This document shows, piece after piece, positions 19,380-28,938 of a stretch of 64,000 bases of DNA. The DNA lies in NCBI RefSeq assembly GCF_963675975.1, contig NZ_OY780939.1, forward strand, positions 2,914,001 to 2,978,000, read 5' to 3'. The stretch's first letter is position 1; each line of letters starts with the position of its first letter. The notes beneath the pieces were generated by a model. That model had not been told where the DNA came from, searched no databases, and saw nothing but the letters and a program-made list of their open reading frames with translations. Source of the stretch: Halarcobacter sp. (GTDB lineage: Bacteria > Campylobacterota > Campylobacteria > Campylobacterales > Arcobacteraceae). The position numbers and the translations under genes were made by a program.

Positions 19380-20292
19380 CACTCATCTTTTGTTCATTTC
19401 TCAAACTATATTTTTGTTTATCTTTTTCTAATATGAAATCAAATAGTTTTTTATTTGTTTCATTCTTATTTGCTTTAAATAGATATTTTAGAAATATATG
19501 TAACTTAAGTAGATTTTTTTTAATAAATCCAAAATGCTTATCTACTAATCTAAAATAAGAGATTATAAATTCCCTTTCTACTTTAAAGTTTCTACCAGTA
19601 CTTTTCCCACATAGATGTATTAAATGTGCATTTGGTTCAAAACAAACTTTTAAACCAGAATCACTAACTCTTTTTGATAAATCTTCCTCTTCACAATAAA
19701 GGAAAAAATCTGTATCAAATCCACCTATATTTTCAAAACATTCCCTTTGAAAAAACATAGAAGCTCCACTTACTACTTCAACATCAATAATATTTTCATA
19801 CTCTTTTTTGTTGTTATATCTTTTTTTAGTAGCTATAAAGTTTGCAAAACCTTTTCCAAAAAATTTTTCTGCTACACTTGGAAAATATCTAAATGTAGTT
19901 GTTTTATTTGCATTTTCATCAAAAAGTTGAGGGGAGATTAAACCTATAGAATCATCATCTTTACAATCTTTGTATAATATATCTATAACACCATTTATAA
20001 GTAAAGTATCGTTGTTTAAAAAAAATATATAATCAGATTTTGCTTCTTTGAAGCCTAGCATATTTCCGCCAGCAAATCCTAAATTCAATCTGCTTCTAAT
20101 AAGTTTAATATTATCTATATTTTTTATTACTTCTAATTTTTTATATTCTTCCAGCGAAGAATTATTATCTACTACAATAATTTCATAATTTAGTGTAGTT
20201 TTACTTTTAACACTTTCTATCATGTTTAAGGTGTCATTTGAGCTATTATAATTAACAGTTATTATTGACACATCATACATATACTTCTCCAT
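19372..20292 (-). CDS. Glycosyltransferase family 2 (rhamnosyltransferase-like)
   Basis: 306 residues: VSIITVNYNSSNDTLNMI start, VVDNNSS, NLGFAGGNMLG, the metal site NND in FFLNNDTLLI, and GGFDTDFFLYCEEEDLSKRV, the WbbL-type pattern of dTDP-rhamnosyl and related transferases. The C-terminal 60 residues include basic and hydrophobic parts that may bind the membrane. It is the first gene of the minus-strand core operon, divergent from the plus-strand rml gene set. Confidence 0.83.
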   Translation of the reverse strand: MEKYMYDVSIITVNYNSSNDTLNMIESVKSKTTLNYEIIVVDNNSSLEEYKKLEVIKNIDNIKLIRSRLNLGFAGGNMLGFKEAKSDYIFFLNNDTLLINGVIDILYKDCKDDDSIGLISPQLFDENANKTTTFRYFPSVAEKFFGKGFANFIATKKRYNNKKEYENIIDVEVVSGASMFFQRECFENIGGFDTDFFLYCEEEDLSKRVSDSGLKVCFEPNAHLIHLCGKSTGRNFKVEREFIISYFRLVDKHFGFIKKNLLKLHIFLKYLFKANKNETNKKLFDFILEKDKQKYSLRNEQKMSDE

Positions 20293-20296
20293 ATTT

Positions 20297-20348
20297 AAAG
20301 TTACATTTTAACTACAAAATGATAAAATATAAATAAAAAGGTAACTTT
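20297..20348. promoter_or_regulatory. Divergent promoter region with an 8-bp inverted repeat
   Basis: The 65 bases between the two divergent GT2 genes hold AAAGTTAC at 20297-20304 and its exact reverse complement GTAACTTT at 20341-20348, flanking an A/T-rich core. The region must contain start signals for both operons. The repeat could bind a dimeric regulator, but a chance match in AT-rich DNA is possible. Confidence 0.35.
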
Positions 20349-20357
20349 CTTACACAT

Positions 20358-21206
20358 ATGAGCAACTACGATAACATAACGATTTCAGTTATAGTTTCTG
20401 TATATAAAGATACTGAAGCGCTAGATTTAATCTTACATAGTTTACTAAATCAGACAATTGATGATTTTGAAATTATTATTTCAGAAGATTGCCAATCAAC
20501 TGAAATGCAAACTTATTTAGAAAAATATAAAGATAATAAAAGAATAACTCACCTTTATCAAGAAGATAAAGGTTGGCAAAAGAATATTGCACTAAATAAA
20601 GCAGTTAGACAGGCAAAAGGCGAATATCTTATTTTTATTGATGGAGATATAATTCCATATAGAGATTTTGTGGAAAAACATAAACAAAATATAACCCATA
20701 GCAGAATACTTTGTGGGAAAAGGGTTGAACTAGGAAGTTTTTTTAGTAAACTTATAAGAAAAGGGTATTTAAGCACTTATATTGTTGAAAAATTATATTG
20801 GCTGTTTCTTCCATTTTTTGCACTTGATAAAGCAAGGCATATTGAAGAGGGATTAAAACTAAAAAAAGATTCTTCTTTGGAAAAAAAATTAAATAAAAAA
20901 AGACCAATGATTATTGGTTGTAACTTTTCATGTTTCAAAAAAGATTTAGAGTTTATTAATGGTTTTGATGAGGATTACACTTCTCCGTCAGTTGGTGAAG
21001 ATATAGATTTAACATGGAGATTTCAACATTTTGATATTGATTCAAAATCAGTTAGATATTTGGCTAATACTTTTCATCTATACCACCCAAGAACATGGAA
21101 TAAACAAGCAGTTGATAACAACAACAAAATCATGAAACAGAAATGGGACAATGAAGAGTTTATTTGTTACAATGGATTAATAAAAAAACAAAAGGAGAAA
21201 GCTTAA
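20358..21206 (+). CDS. Glycosyltransferase family 2
   Basis: 282 residues: [27 protein letters not shown], the metal motif DGD in [11 protein letters not shown], and [20 protein letters not shown] as the C-terminal cap, typical of family 2 enzymes that build capsule and O-antigen repeats. First gene of the plus-strand rml operon; its TAA shares one base with the rmlA ATG (TAATG). The donor is unknown; dTDP-rhamnose is plausible given the context. Confidence 0.83.
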   Translation: MSNYDNITISVIVSVYKDTEALDLILHSLLNQTIDDFEIIISEDCQSTEMQTYLEKYKDNKRITHLYQEDKGWQKNIALNKAVRQAKGEYLIFIDGDIIPYRDFVEKHKQNITHSRILCGKRVELGSFFSKLIRKGYLSTYIVEKLYWLFLPFFALDKARHIEEGLKLKKDSSLEKKLNKKRPMIIGCNFSCFKKDLEFINGFDEDYTSPSVGEDIDLTWRFQHFDIDSKSVRYLANTFHLYHPRTWNKQAVDNNNKIMKQKWDNEEFICYNGLIKKQKEKA

Positions 21207-22096
21207 TGAAAGGGATAATTTTAGCTGGAGGTAGTGGAACAAGACTATATCCAATTACAAAAGGAGTGAGTAAACAATTAACTCCAATATATGATAAACC
21301 GATGATTTATTATCCTCTTTCAGTTTTAATGCTAGCAGGGATAAAAGAGATTTTAATAATCTCTACTCCACATGATTTACCAAGATTTAAAGATCTTTTA
21401 GGTGATGGTTCAGATTTAGGTATTAAGTTTTCATATGTAGAACAACCAAGCCCTGATGGCTTAGCTCAAGCTTTTATTTTAGGTGAAGAGTTTTTAGCTG
21501 GAGATGATGCTTGTCTAATTTTAGGTGATAATATCTTTTATGGTCATGGTATTCCTCAACTTCTTGCAAACTCAATTAAAAATGCAAAAGAAGATAACAA
21601 TGCTACTGTTTTTGGTTATAGAGTTAATGACCCAGAAAGATATGGAGTTGCGCAGTTTGATGAAAACGGAAATGTAACTTCAATAGAAGAAAAACCAAAA
21701 GAGCCAAAATCAAACTATGCAGTGATTGGTTTATACTTTTATCCTAAAGATGTGGTACAAAAAGCAAAACAAGTAAAACCATCAGAAAGAGGTGAACTTG
21801 AAATCACAACTTTAAATCAAGATTTCTTAGATGAAGGAAGATTAAAAGTAGAACTTATGGGTAGAGGATATGCTTGGCTTGATACAGGAACCCATGAAAG
21901 TATGCTAGAAGCTTCAACATTTATTCAAACAATTGAAAAAAGACAAGGATTAAAAGTAGCTTGTCTTGAAGAGATTGCTTATGAGATGGGTTATATCTCA
22001 AAAGAAAAATTAATAGAACTAGCTCAACCACTTAAAAAGAACCAATATGGACAATATCTGATTAAAAGAGCAAATGAAGGAAGAATGACAAAATGA
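21206..22096 (+). CDS. rmlA: Glucose-1-phosphate thymidylyltransferase
   Basis: 296 residues from the ATG at 21206, chosen because AGGAG lies 7 bases upstream and the family begins with MKGIILAGG. Motifs: [49 protein letters not shown]. First step of dTDP-L-rhamnose synthesis. A longer open frame continues 42 bases upstream into the previous gene but lacks a ribosome site. Overlaps rmlC by 4 bases. Confidence 0.96.
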   Translation: MKGIILAGGSGTRLYPITKGVSKQLTPIYDKPMIYYPLSVLMLAGIKEILIISTPHDLPRFKDLLGDGSDLGIKFSYVEQPSPDGLAQAFILGEEFLAGDDACLILGDNIFYGHGIPQLLANSIKNAKEDNNATVFGYRVNDPERYGVAQFDENGNVTSIEEKPKEPKSNYAVIGLYFYPKDVVQKAKQVKPSERGELEITTLNQDFLDEGRLKVELMGRGYAWLDTGTHESMLEASTFIQTIEKRQGLKVACLEEIAYEMGYISKEKLIELAQPLKKNQYGQYLIKRANEGRMTK

Positions 22097-22671
22097 ATTT
22101 TATAAGAACAGAGATTCCAGATGTAGTTATTTGTGAACCTAAAGTATTTGGTGACCATAGAGGTTATTTTGTAGAAACATTTAGAGAAGATAAACTTGAA
22201 GAGTTTTTAGGATTTAAAATAGATTTTTGTCAAGATAATGAAAGTAAATCTTCATACGGAGTATTAAGAGGTTTACACTACCAATTAGCTCCTCATGCAC
22301 AAACTAAACTAGTAAGAGTTATTACAGGGAAAGTATTAGATGTAGCAGTTGATATAAGAAAAGGTAGCCCTACTTTTGGAAAATATGTTGCTGTTGAATT
22401 AAGTAGTGAAAACAAAAGACAACTACTAGTACCTAGAGGTTTTGCCCATGGGTTTGTGGTACTAAGCGAAGAAGCAACTTTTGCATATAAAGTTGATAGC
22501 TATTATAGTCCAGAATGTGACAGAGGTATAGCTTTTGATGATAAAGATATTAATATAGATTGGCAAATTCCACATGATAAATTAAGCCTTTCAGACAAAG
22601 ATACAAAGCAGCCAAAATTTAATGAAACTAGTGATTTATTTGAATATAGCGTAGACTATTATAAAAAATAG
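22093..22671 (+). CDS. rmlC: dTDP-4-dehydrorhamnose 3,5-epimerase
   Basis: 192-residue cupin. Signature blocks: [37 protein letters not shown] (catalytic His in GLHYQ), [27 protein letters not shown] (with the second His) and [14 protein letters not shown]. Standard length. Third step of dTDP-rhamnose synthesis. It follows rmlA with a 4-base overlap and is separated from rmlD by 52 bases. Confidence 0.96.
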   Translation: MNFIRTEIPDVVICEPKVFGDHRGYFVETFREDKLEEFLGFKIDFCQDNESKSSYGVLRGLHYQLAPHAQTKLVRVITGKVLDVAVDIRKGSPTFGKYVAVELSSENKRQLLVPRGFAHGFVVLSEEATFAYKVDSYYSPECDRGIAFDDKDINIDWQIPHDKLSLSDKDTKQPKFNETSDLFEYSVDYYKK

Positions 22672-22697
22672 TTTATTATTCATTAGTTTTTAATAGT

Positions 22698-22703
22698 TAT
22701 AAT
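22698..22703 (+). promoter_or_regulatory. Possible internal -10 box before rmlD
   Basis: TATAAT in the 52-base gap between rmlC and rmlD, 20 bases before the rmlD ATG and followed by AAAAGG. It may be a secondary promoter inside the operon; a chance match is possible. Confidence 0.3.
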
Positions 22704-22723
22704 TTTACAAAAGGTTTATAAAA

Positions 22724-23590
22724 ATGATAAATATTTTAGTTACGGGTTCTAATGGACAATTAGGAAGTGAGATAAAAGCTCTTTCAAAAGACTATAGTTA
22801 TAATTTCTTTTTTGCTTCTAAAGATAAACTTGATATTTCAAATAAAGATGAATTGGCACAATTGATTGAAAAAAATGATTTTAATGTAATAATAAACTGT
22901 GCTGCATATACTGCTGTTGATAAAGCAGAAGAAGATTATGATAATGCAGATAGAATAAATAATAATGCAGTTAAAAACTTGGCTCAGATTTCAAAAGAGA
23001 AAGATATAAAATTTATCCATATCTCAACAGATTATGTATTTGATGGTGAAAACTTCAAACCCTATGTGGAAGATGATAAAACAAGTCCTAAAGGTGTTTA
23101 CGGAGAAACTAAACTAGCTGGTGAAAAAACTATGATTGAAGTAAATCCTTTAAACTCAATCATTATAAGAACATCTTGGGTTTACTCTTATTTTGGAAAC
23201 AACTTTGTAAAAACTATGCTTAGATTAGGTGAACAAAAAGACTCTCTTGGAGTTATTTTTGACCAAGTTGGAACTCCAACTTATGCAAAAGATTTAGCAA
23301 AAGCAATTTTAGATATTGTCCCAACTATTAAAAATGATAAAGTTGAAATATATAATTACTCAAACGAAGGGGTTTTATCTTGGTATGATTTTGCTAAAGA
23401 GATTATGAAAATGGCAAAACTAAATTGTAAAATTAATCCTTTAGAAACAAAAGATTACCCAACACCAGCAAAAAGACCACACTATTCCCTTTTAAATAAA
23501 GCAAAAATAAAAAAAGATTTTAAAATAAATATCCCTTATTGGAAAGATAGTTTAGATGATTGTCTTAGAAGATTAGAGGTTAGAAAATAA
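22724..23590 (+). CDS. rmlD: dTDP-4-dehydrorhamnose reductase
   Basis: 288-residue short-chain reductase: NAD(P) loop TGSNGQLGSEI, NCAAYTAVDKAEED, STDYVFDG, the catalytic YGETKLAGEK (YxxxK) and RTSWVYSYFGNNFVKTML. Final step giving dTDP-L-rhamnose. The stop overlaps the start of the following transferase by one base (TAATG). Confidence 0.95.
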   Translation: MINILVTGSNGQLGSEIKALSKDYSYNFFFASKDKLDISNKDELAQLIEKNDFNVIINCAAYTAVDKAEEDYDNADRINNNAVKNLAQISKEKDIKFIHISTDYVFDGENFKPYVEDDKTSPKGVYGETKLAGEKTMIEVNPLNSIIIRTSWVYSYFGNNFVKTMLRLGEQKDSLGVIFDQVGTPTYAKDLAKAILDIVPTIKNDKVEIYNYSNEGVLSWYDFAKEIMKMAKLNCKINPLETKDYPTPAKRPHYSLLNKAKIKKDFKINIPYWKDSLDDCLRRLEVRK

Positions 23591-24381
23591 TGGTATTAAA
23601 AGAGATAGATAGTTTAAAATATGAAAAACTATTTTCTATTTGTATCTTAACTGCAAGGCAAGATGAACTTGAATCAGTTACCCAATCTTTTGAAGAAGCA
23701 GGATTTACAGATGAAAACAGCGAATATTTATATATAGATAATATTTCAAAAAATAAATATGATGCCTATGATGGTTATAATAAATTTCTTAATCTAGCTA
23801 AAGGAGAATACATCATCTTAGCCCATCAAGATTTACTTCTTGATTTTGATAATGTAGAAGTTTTAAAGCAAAGAATAGAACAGATGAATGAGCTTGACCC
23901 AACTTGGGCTATTTTAGGTAATTTTGGATTTTCAAAAGAGAATATAAATAGAAGATATTCAAGAATAACTGACCCTGGTGTTGATAATCTTTTTGAAGGG
24001 CCACTTCCTGCAAAAGTTGGAAGTTTGGATGAAAATTTTTTAGTTGTTAAAAATGATGCAAACCTAACTTTATCTAGAAATATTGGGCACTATCATTTAT
24101 ATGGTACTGATCTTTGTATTCAAGCCCAAAACCAAGGGTACTCAACTTATGTTATAGATTTTCATCTAAGACATAAAAGTGGAGGTTTCCCAAATAAAAG
24201 TTTTTATGACACAAAAGATAGATTAGTTAAACAATATACAAATGCTTTTAAAAGTAGATTTGTAAGAACCCCTTGTACAATAATCTATATTTCAAACAAT
24301 GGGTTTTTAAATAAAATTATGAATAAAAAATTTATTTACAGTATAAAAAAAAGAATTGATAAAATAAAAGGAAAGAAATGA
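23590..24381 (+). CDS. GT2-like glycosyltransferase with HQD in place of DXD
   Basis: 263 residues. It has a GT-A-like outline: SICILTARQDELESV, SEYLYIDN, the central EYIILAHQDLLLDFD where canonical family 2 enzymes have D-x-D, HYHLYGTDLCIQAQNQGY and FHLRHKSGG. It lies between rmlD and rmlB with a 4-base overlap to rmlB, so it is surely part of the rhamnose-glycan pathway. Activity is likely but the altered metal motif makes mechanism uncertain; a closely related group of such proteins occurs in O-antigen loci. Confidence 0.7.
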   Translation: MVLKEIDSLKYEKLFSICILTARQDELESVTQSFEEAGFTDENSEYLYIDNISKNKYDAYDGYNKFLNLAKGEYIILAHQDLLLDFDNVEVLKQRIEQMNELDPTWAILGNFGFSKENINRRYSRITDPGVDNLFEGPLPAKVGSLDENFLVVKNDANLTLSRNIGHYHLYGTDLCIQAQNQGYSTYVIDFHLRHKSGGFPNKSFYDTKDRLVKQYTNAFKSRFVRTPCTIIYISNNGFLNKIMNKKFIYSIKKRIDKIKGKK

Positions 24382-25436
24382 AATCAATATTAGTTACAGG
24401 TTGTGCAGGATTTATAGGAAGCAATTTTGTACCATATTTTCTAGAAAAATTTGAAGAATATCAAATTATAAACATTGACTTACTAACTTACGCAGGAGAT
24501 TTAGAAAATCTAAAAGAGTGTGAAGATAATTCAAGATATAAGTTTATTAAAGGTGATATTTGTAATAGAGAATTGATTGAGTTTATTTTTAAAGAATATG
24601 ATATTAGAGGTGTGATTCACTTTGCTGCAGAATCACATGTTGATAATTCTATTAAAAACCCTGGTGTTTTTGTTGAAACAAACGTAAATGGTACATATAC
24701 ATTAGTTGATGTAGCATATAAATATTGGATGGAGAAACCATTTACTTATAAAGATGAATATAAAGAGTGTAGATTTCACCATATCTCAACAGATGAAGTT
24801 TATGGAACACTTTCTTCAGACCCAGAAGATTTATTTACTGAAACTACTCCTTATGCTCCAAACTCTCCATATTCTGCTTCTAAAGCATCATCTGATATGA
24901 TTATAAGAGCTTATGTTGAAACTTTTGGAATGAATTGTGTTATTACAAATTGTTCAAACAACTATGGACCAAAACAACATGATGAGAAACTAATTCCAAC
25001 TATTATTAGAAATGCCCTAAAAGGGAACCCTATTCCAATCTATGGAGATGGTAAAAACATTAGAGATTGGTTATATGTACTTGACCATTGTAAAGGTATT
25101 GATTTAGTATACCATAATGGGAAAAAAGGTGAAACATATAATATTGGTGGGAGAAACGAAAGAACAAATCTTCAAATTGTAAATAGAATATGTGAAATAT
25201 TAGAAGAGTATCGCAGTCGTGACTTAATGTCACGAGGAGAAACACAATTAAGTTCCTTCCATAATAAACCATATAAAGAGTTAATTACTTTTGTAGAAGA
25301 TAGAGCTGGACACGATAGAAGATATGCTATTGATGCAACTAAGCTAGAAAATGAGCTTGGATGGAAAGCAGATGAAAATTTTGATACAGGTATTGTAAAA
25401 ACTATTCAGTGGTATTTAAATAAATATAAAGGGTAA
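24378..25436 (+). CDS. rmlB: dTDP-glucose 4,6-dehydratase
   Basis: 352-residue extended SDR: TGCAGFIGSNFVPYF, FAAESHVDNSI, HISTDEVYGTL, YSASKASSD (YxxxK), NCSNNYGPKQHDEKLIPT, GDGKNIRDWLYV and DRAGHDRRYAID. Second step of dTDP-rhamnose synthesis, here last of the four rml genes. Residues about 278-292 contain an insertion (RSRDLMSRG...) encoded partly by a 7-bp inverted repeat. All catalytic motifs precede the insertion, and the reading frame is intact. Confidence 0.95.
   Translation: MKSILVTGCAGFIGSNFVPYFLEKFEEYQIINIDLLTYAGDLENLKECEDNSRYKFIKGDICNRELIEFIFKEYDIRGVIHFAAESHVDNSIKNPGVFVETNVNGTYTLVDVAYKYWMEKPFTYKDEYKECRFHHISTDEVYGTLSSDPEDLFTETTPYAPNSPYSASKASSDMIIRAYVETFGMNCVITNCSNNYGPKQHDEKLIPTIIRNALKGNPIPIYGDGKNIRDWLYVLDHCKGIDLVYHNGKKGETYNIGGRNERTNLQIVNRICEILEEYRSRDLMSRGETQLSSFHNKPYKELITFVEDRAGHDRRYAIDATKLENELGWKADENFDTGIVKTIQWYLNKYKG
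25217..25235. repeat. Perfect 7-bp inverted repeat inside rmlB
   Basis: TCGTGAC at 25217-25223, five-base loop TTAAT, GTCACGA at 25229-25235. It encodes part of the segment RSRDLMSR in a variable loop of RmlB. GC content is clearly higher than the surrounding gene, which suggests a small inserted palindromic element or a regulator-binding palindrome rather than ordinary coding drift. Confidence 0.55.
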
Positions 25437-25442
25437 AGTATA

Positions 25443-26369
25443 ATGAAAAAATGTATTGTTGTTTTAGGTATGCATAGAAGTGGTACTTCAGCTTTAACAG
25501 GAGTTCTTGATATTTGTGATATTAAACTTGGAAATAATATCATGGGGGAATCTGAATTTAATGCGAAAGGTCATTTTGAGAATCTTGAAATTGTTAATTT
25601 TAATGAAAAATTATTAGAAGAATTAAACAGTACATGGTATAGCCCTAATGGTGTCAACGAGGAACTGTATAAAGAGCTTTTAAATAATACTCACCTAATT
25701 AATAAAGCAAAAACATTAATCATACAAGAGTTTGGAGATAATGAGCTTATTGCTATAAAAGATCCAAGAATGTGCTTTTTATTTGATTTTTGGGAAAAAG
25801 TATTAACTGAACTTAATTATGAAATTGATGCAATTTTACTTTATAGAGAACCTTTAGATATTGCTAAATCCTTAGAAAGAAGAGATTATTTTGAATATGA
25901 TTATTCTATTCTATTATGGTTAAAGTATGCAATTTATGCAGAAAAACTTTCAAGAAATCATAAAAGAATATTTCTTTCTTATAATCAATTACTAAATGAT
26001 CCAGAGAGTGTATTAAAAATGATATTAGAAAATTTTAATATTGATGATGAAAATATTGACAAAAAAAGTTTATTAAATTTTGTTGATAAAAAATTACAAA
26101 ATTCTCAAAGTGATACACTAAATGATATAAAATTGATTTCATATATTAAAAAATGTATCAAATTATATAAAGAAATTATAGAAAATGGCTATAAAGAAGA
26201 GTTTAAAAAAGATTTTGATGAAATATTTGATGATTTTAATATCACATCTAAATCTTATTTTAATAGTATAATTAAAACTATCCATTATAATGAATTTAAT
26301 AAAGAGATAAAAGATAAAAAACTTCATAGAAAAATAAAGAACTTTTTAAAAAGAAATTCAGGAAAATAA
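25443..26369 (+). CDS. PAPS-dependent sulfotransferase family protein
   Basis: 308 residues. The 5'-phosphosulfate loop is GMHRSGTSAL (H11-L18), the 3'-phosphate site is LLYREPLDIAKSL (residues 132-144, R135 and S143), and IFLSYNQLLNDPESVLKMI matches the C-terminal conserved block of carbohydrate sulfotransferases. It would move a sulfuryl group from PAPS to a sugar hydroxyl in the cytoplasm. It follows rmlB by 6 bases and precedes GT2 genes. With cysC, cysQ and a sulfate-type permease in the same locus, a sulfated glycan is the simplest reading. Confidence 0.8.
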   Translation: MKKCIVVLGMHRSGTSALTGVLDICDIKLGNNIMGESEFNAKGHFENLEIVNFNEKLLEELNSTWYSPNGVNEELYKELLNNTHLINKAKTLIIQEFGDNELIAIKDPRMCFLFDFWEKVLTELNYEIDAILLYREPLDIAKSLERRDYFEYDYSILLWLKYAIYAEKLSRNHKRIFLSYNQLLNDPESVLKMILENFNIDDENIDKKSLLNFVDKKLQNSQSDTLNDIKLISYIKKCIKLYKEIIENGYKEEFKKDFDEIFDDFNITSKSYFNSIIKTIHYNEFNKEIKDKKLHRKIKNFLKRNSGK

Positions 26370-26378
26370 ATTATATCC

Positions 26379-27971
26379 ATGAATAAAATTTCTAACTATC
26401 AATATAGCTTCACAGTTGTTCTTGATTTAGAGGGGTACAAACTTGAAGATTTGGAAAAACTCAAATTATCATTAGATAAGCAATGGATAAAAAATTTCAA
26501 TCTGATTGTTTTAGAAAAAAATAAAGAAACTTTTGAACATTATAATGAAATTATAGAAAATGAAAAAAATGACTATATAATTTTTCTAAAAGAGTATGAA
26601 TATATAGAAAACTCTTTTTTTTATGAGGTTTTAAAAGCAATAAATACTCAAGAGTATGATTTAATCTATACAAATGAAGATTTTATAAAAAACAATCAAT
26701 TCATAGATGTAAGATATAAATCAAATATTTCAAAACAACTTATTTATAGTTTTAATTATATTGGTAAATCTTTGATTCTAAAAACTTCATTTTTAAAAAA
26801 AATCAAGGGTTTTGAAGCTTATAATTCAACTGAAAGTCTATTTTATGATCTAGTTTTAAAAGCTATTGAATCAACAACAAATATACATTTTATTGATTCT
26901 GTTTTGTTTCATCAAAATTTAGATTTAAAAAAGAATCATAATAGTGAGAACAATTTAGTTTTAGAAAACATGATAAATAGAACTAAGATTGATGTAGAAA
27001 TTAAAGAAGGGTTAGTAGCTAATTCATATCATCTTAAATATTTAATAAAAAACAAACCCCTAATTTCAATAATAATCCCCTTTAAAGACCAAGGAAAACT
27101 GCTTCAAACTTGTCTTAATTCTATTATTAACTTATCTAGCTATGAGAATTTTGAAATAATTGGTATTTCAAATAATAGTAAAGAGAAAGAAACTTTTAGA
27201 CAAATGGAAATATTTGAACAAAAAGATTCAAGAATAAAATTTATAGAATATAATGTACCTTTTAACTATTCACATATCAATAATTATGCTGTAAAAAACT
27301 ATTCAAAAGGTGAACATATAGTTTTTTTGAATAATGATATTGAGATTATTTCTTCTGACTGGATTGAGGCATTACTTCAATACTCTCAGCAAGAAGAGAT
27401 AGGATGTGTTGGAGCAAAACTTCTATATCCAAACAATACAATTCAACATTGTGGTATAAAAGTTGGGGGAGAAAATGTAGCCCAACATTTTTTAGCTCAT
27501 TTAAAAATTGAAAATACAGGCTATGAATATAGGGAATCATTAGTTCAAAATGTTACTGCTGTTACTGCTGCTTGTATGATGATAAAAAAAACTCTTTTAG
27601 AAGAGATAGATTATTTTGATGAAAACTTAACAGTTGCATATAATGATGTTGATTTGTGTTTAAAAGCTATTAGAAAAGGTAAAACAAATGTTTTTACACC
27701 TTATTGTACAGCTTACCATTATGAATCAATCTCAAGGGGTTCAGATAAAAATGGTGAAAAATTAAAAAGACTTTTACAAGAACAAGCTATTTTAAAAAAG
27801 AATAACAAAGAGATATTAGAAAAAGAGGATTTATATATTACAGATAATATATTTAATCAAATGCAAGTACAAATTCATGATATAAAAAATAAAAGCATTT
27901 TAAAAAAAATAAGAATTTATTCTAAACCAATTAGAGAAAAAATAAAAAAACTATTTAAAGGTTGTAAATAA
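26379..27971 (+). CDS. Two-module GT2 glycosyltransferase with a degenerate N-terminal module
   Basis: 530 residues. The C-terminal half (from about 225) is a normal family 2 enzyme: PLISIIIPFKDQGKLL, FLNNDIEIISSDW (NND metal site), GCVGAKLLYPNNTIQHCGI and FDENLTVAYNDVDLCLKA. The N-terminal 220 residues retain the outline (FTVVLDLEGYKLEDL, YDLIYTNEDFI) but the metal motif is poorly kept. This two-part layout is common in O-antigen transferases, where the first module may bind acceptor. 9 bases after the sulfotransferase, 1 base before the next GT2 gene. Confidence 0.82.
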   Translation: MNKISNYQYSFTVVLDLEGYKLEDLEKLKLSLDKQWIKNFNLIVLEKNKETFEHYNEIIENEKNDYIIFLKEYEYIENSFFYEVLKAINTQEYDLIYTNEDFIKNNQFIDVRYKSNISKQLIYSFNYIGKSLILKTSFLKKIKGFEAYNSTESLFYDLVLKAIESTTNIHFIDSVLFHQNLDLKKNHNSENNLVLENMINRTKIDVEIKEGLVANSYHLKYLIKNKPLISIIIPFKDQGKLLQTCLNSIINLSSYENFEIIGISNNSKEKETFRQMEIFEQKDSRIKFIEYNVPFNYSHINNYAVKNYSKGEHIVFLNNDIEIISSDWIEALLQYSQQEEIGCVGAKLLYPNNTIQHCGIKVGGENVAQHFLAHLKIENTGYEYRESLVQNVTAVTAACMMIKKTLLEEIDYFDENLTVAYNDVDLCLKAIRKGKTNVFTPYCTAYHYESISRGSDKNGEKLKRLLQEQAILKKNNKEILEKEDLYITDNIFNQMQVQIHDIKNKSILKKIRIYSKPIREKIKKLFKGCK

Positions 27972-27972
27972 T

Positions 27973-28938
27973 ATGAATGAAAAATTGATTTCAGTTGCTA
28001 TGTGCACTTATAATGGAGGAAAATATTTAAAAGAGCAATTAGATTCTATTATAAACCAAACTTACAAAAATATTGAGATTATTATATGTGATGATGGTTC
28101 CACAGATAATACAATTGAAATAATAAAAACCTACTCAAAAAAATATAGTTTCATTAAACTTTTTCAAAATGAAACAAATCTTGGCTTTGTAAAAAACTTT
28201 GAAAAATCTATCTCTTTATGTGAAGGTGATTATATTGCCCTTGCTGATCAAGATGATATCTGGAAAGTAAATAAACTAGAAGCATTTTTATGTGAGATAG
28301 GTGATAATTTACTTATCTATTCTGATGCAATAATAATGGATGGAGAAGGAACTATATCAAACAATGAACTGATAAGACCTAAAGGTAATTTAGTTAAAGG
28401 CAGATGTAATAAAGCTTTTTTATTTACTAATTGTGTATCAGGAAATACATTGATGTTCAAAAATGAACTTATAAAAGATATATTGCCTATTCCAGAAAAA
28501 ATCACATATCATGATATATGGATAGCTTTTGTTGCTTCAAGTTTAGGAACAATAACTTTTACACAAGAAGCACTAACTTATTATAGAAGATATGCCGAAC
28601 AAATAACAAGTACAAGAGAAAAAAACTATAAAAGTTTCATTGATAGATTCCAAACAAAAAAAGCTTCAAATTTAAAATCAGCTAAAGATATTATTGATAA
28701 CCTAAGTATATTTGAAACCCTTGAGTATTTAGATAAAGATATTAAACTAATAATAAAAGAATCATTAATACACTTTAATGATTTTTCAAATAGCTATTTT
28801 AATTATAAATTATTCAAAATATTAAAAAAATATAAAGATGAAGTTTTTGCAATTAAAAAAGATAAAAAAAGATTAAAATATATTAGAAGAATAAGCTATG
28901 GGCTTAAAGCACATATAATCTCTTTATTTACCATCTAA
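27973..28938 (+). CDS. Glycosyltransferase family 2 (rhamnosyltransferase type)
   Basis: 321 residues: VAMCTYNGGKYLKEQLDSI, ICDDGSTDNT, LGFVKNFEKS, the metal motif in IALADQDDIWK and DIWIAFVASSLG. The ADQDDIW motif is characteristic of the bacterial rhamnosyltransferase-like branch. Last gene of the plus-strand operon; its 3' end overlaps the convergent gene by 15 bases. Confidence 0.83.
   Translation: MNEKLISVAMCTYNGGKYLKEQLDSIINQTYKNIEIIICDDGSTDNTIEIIKTYSKKYSFIKLFQNETNLGFVKNFEKSISLCEGDYIALADQDDIWKVNKLEAFLCEIGDNLLIYSDAIIMDGEGTISNNELIRPKGNLVKGRCNKAFLFTNCVSGNTLMFKNELIKDILPIPEKITYHDIWIAFVASSLGTITFTQEALTYYRRYAEQITSTREKNYKSFIDRFQTKKASNLKSAKDIIDNLSIFETLEYLDKDIKLIIKESLIHFNDFSNSYFNYKLFKILKKYKDEVFAIKKDKKRLKYIRRISYGLKAHIISLFTI

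Noticed and set aside
25209-25260. Possible frameshift or pseudogene in rmlB at the palindrome
   Set aside because: The reading frame continues and the downstream motifs (DRAGHDRRYAID) are intact, so it is an in-frame insertion.
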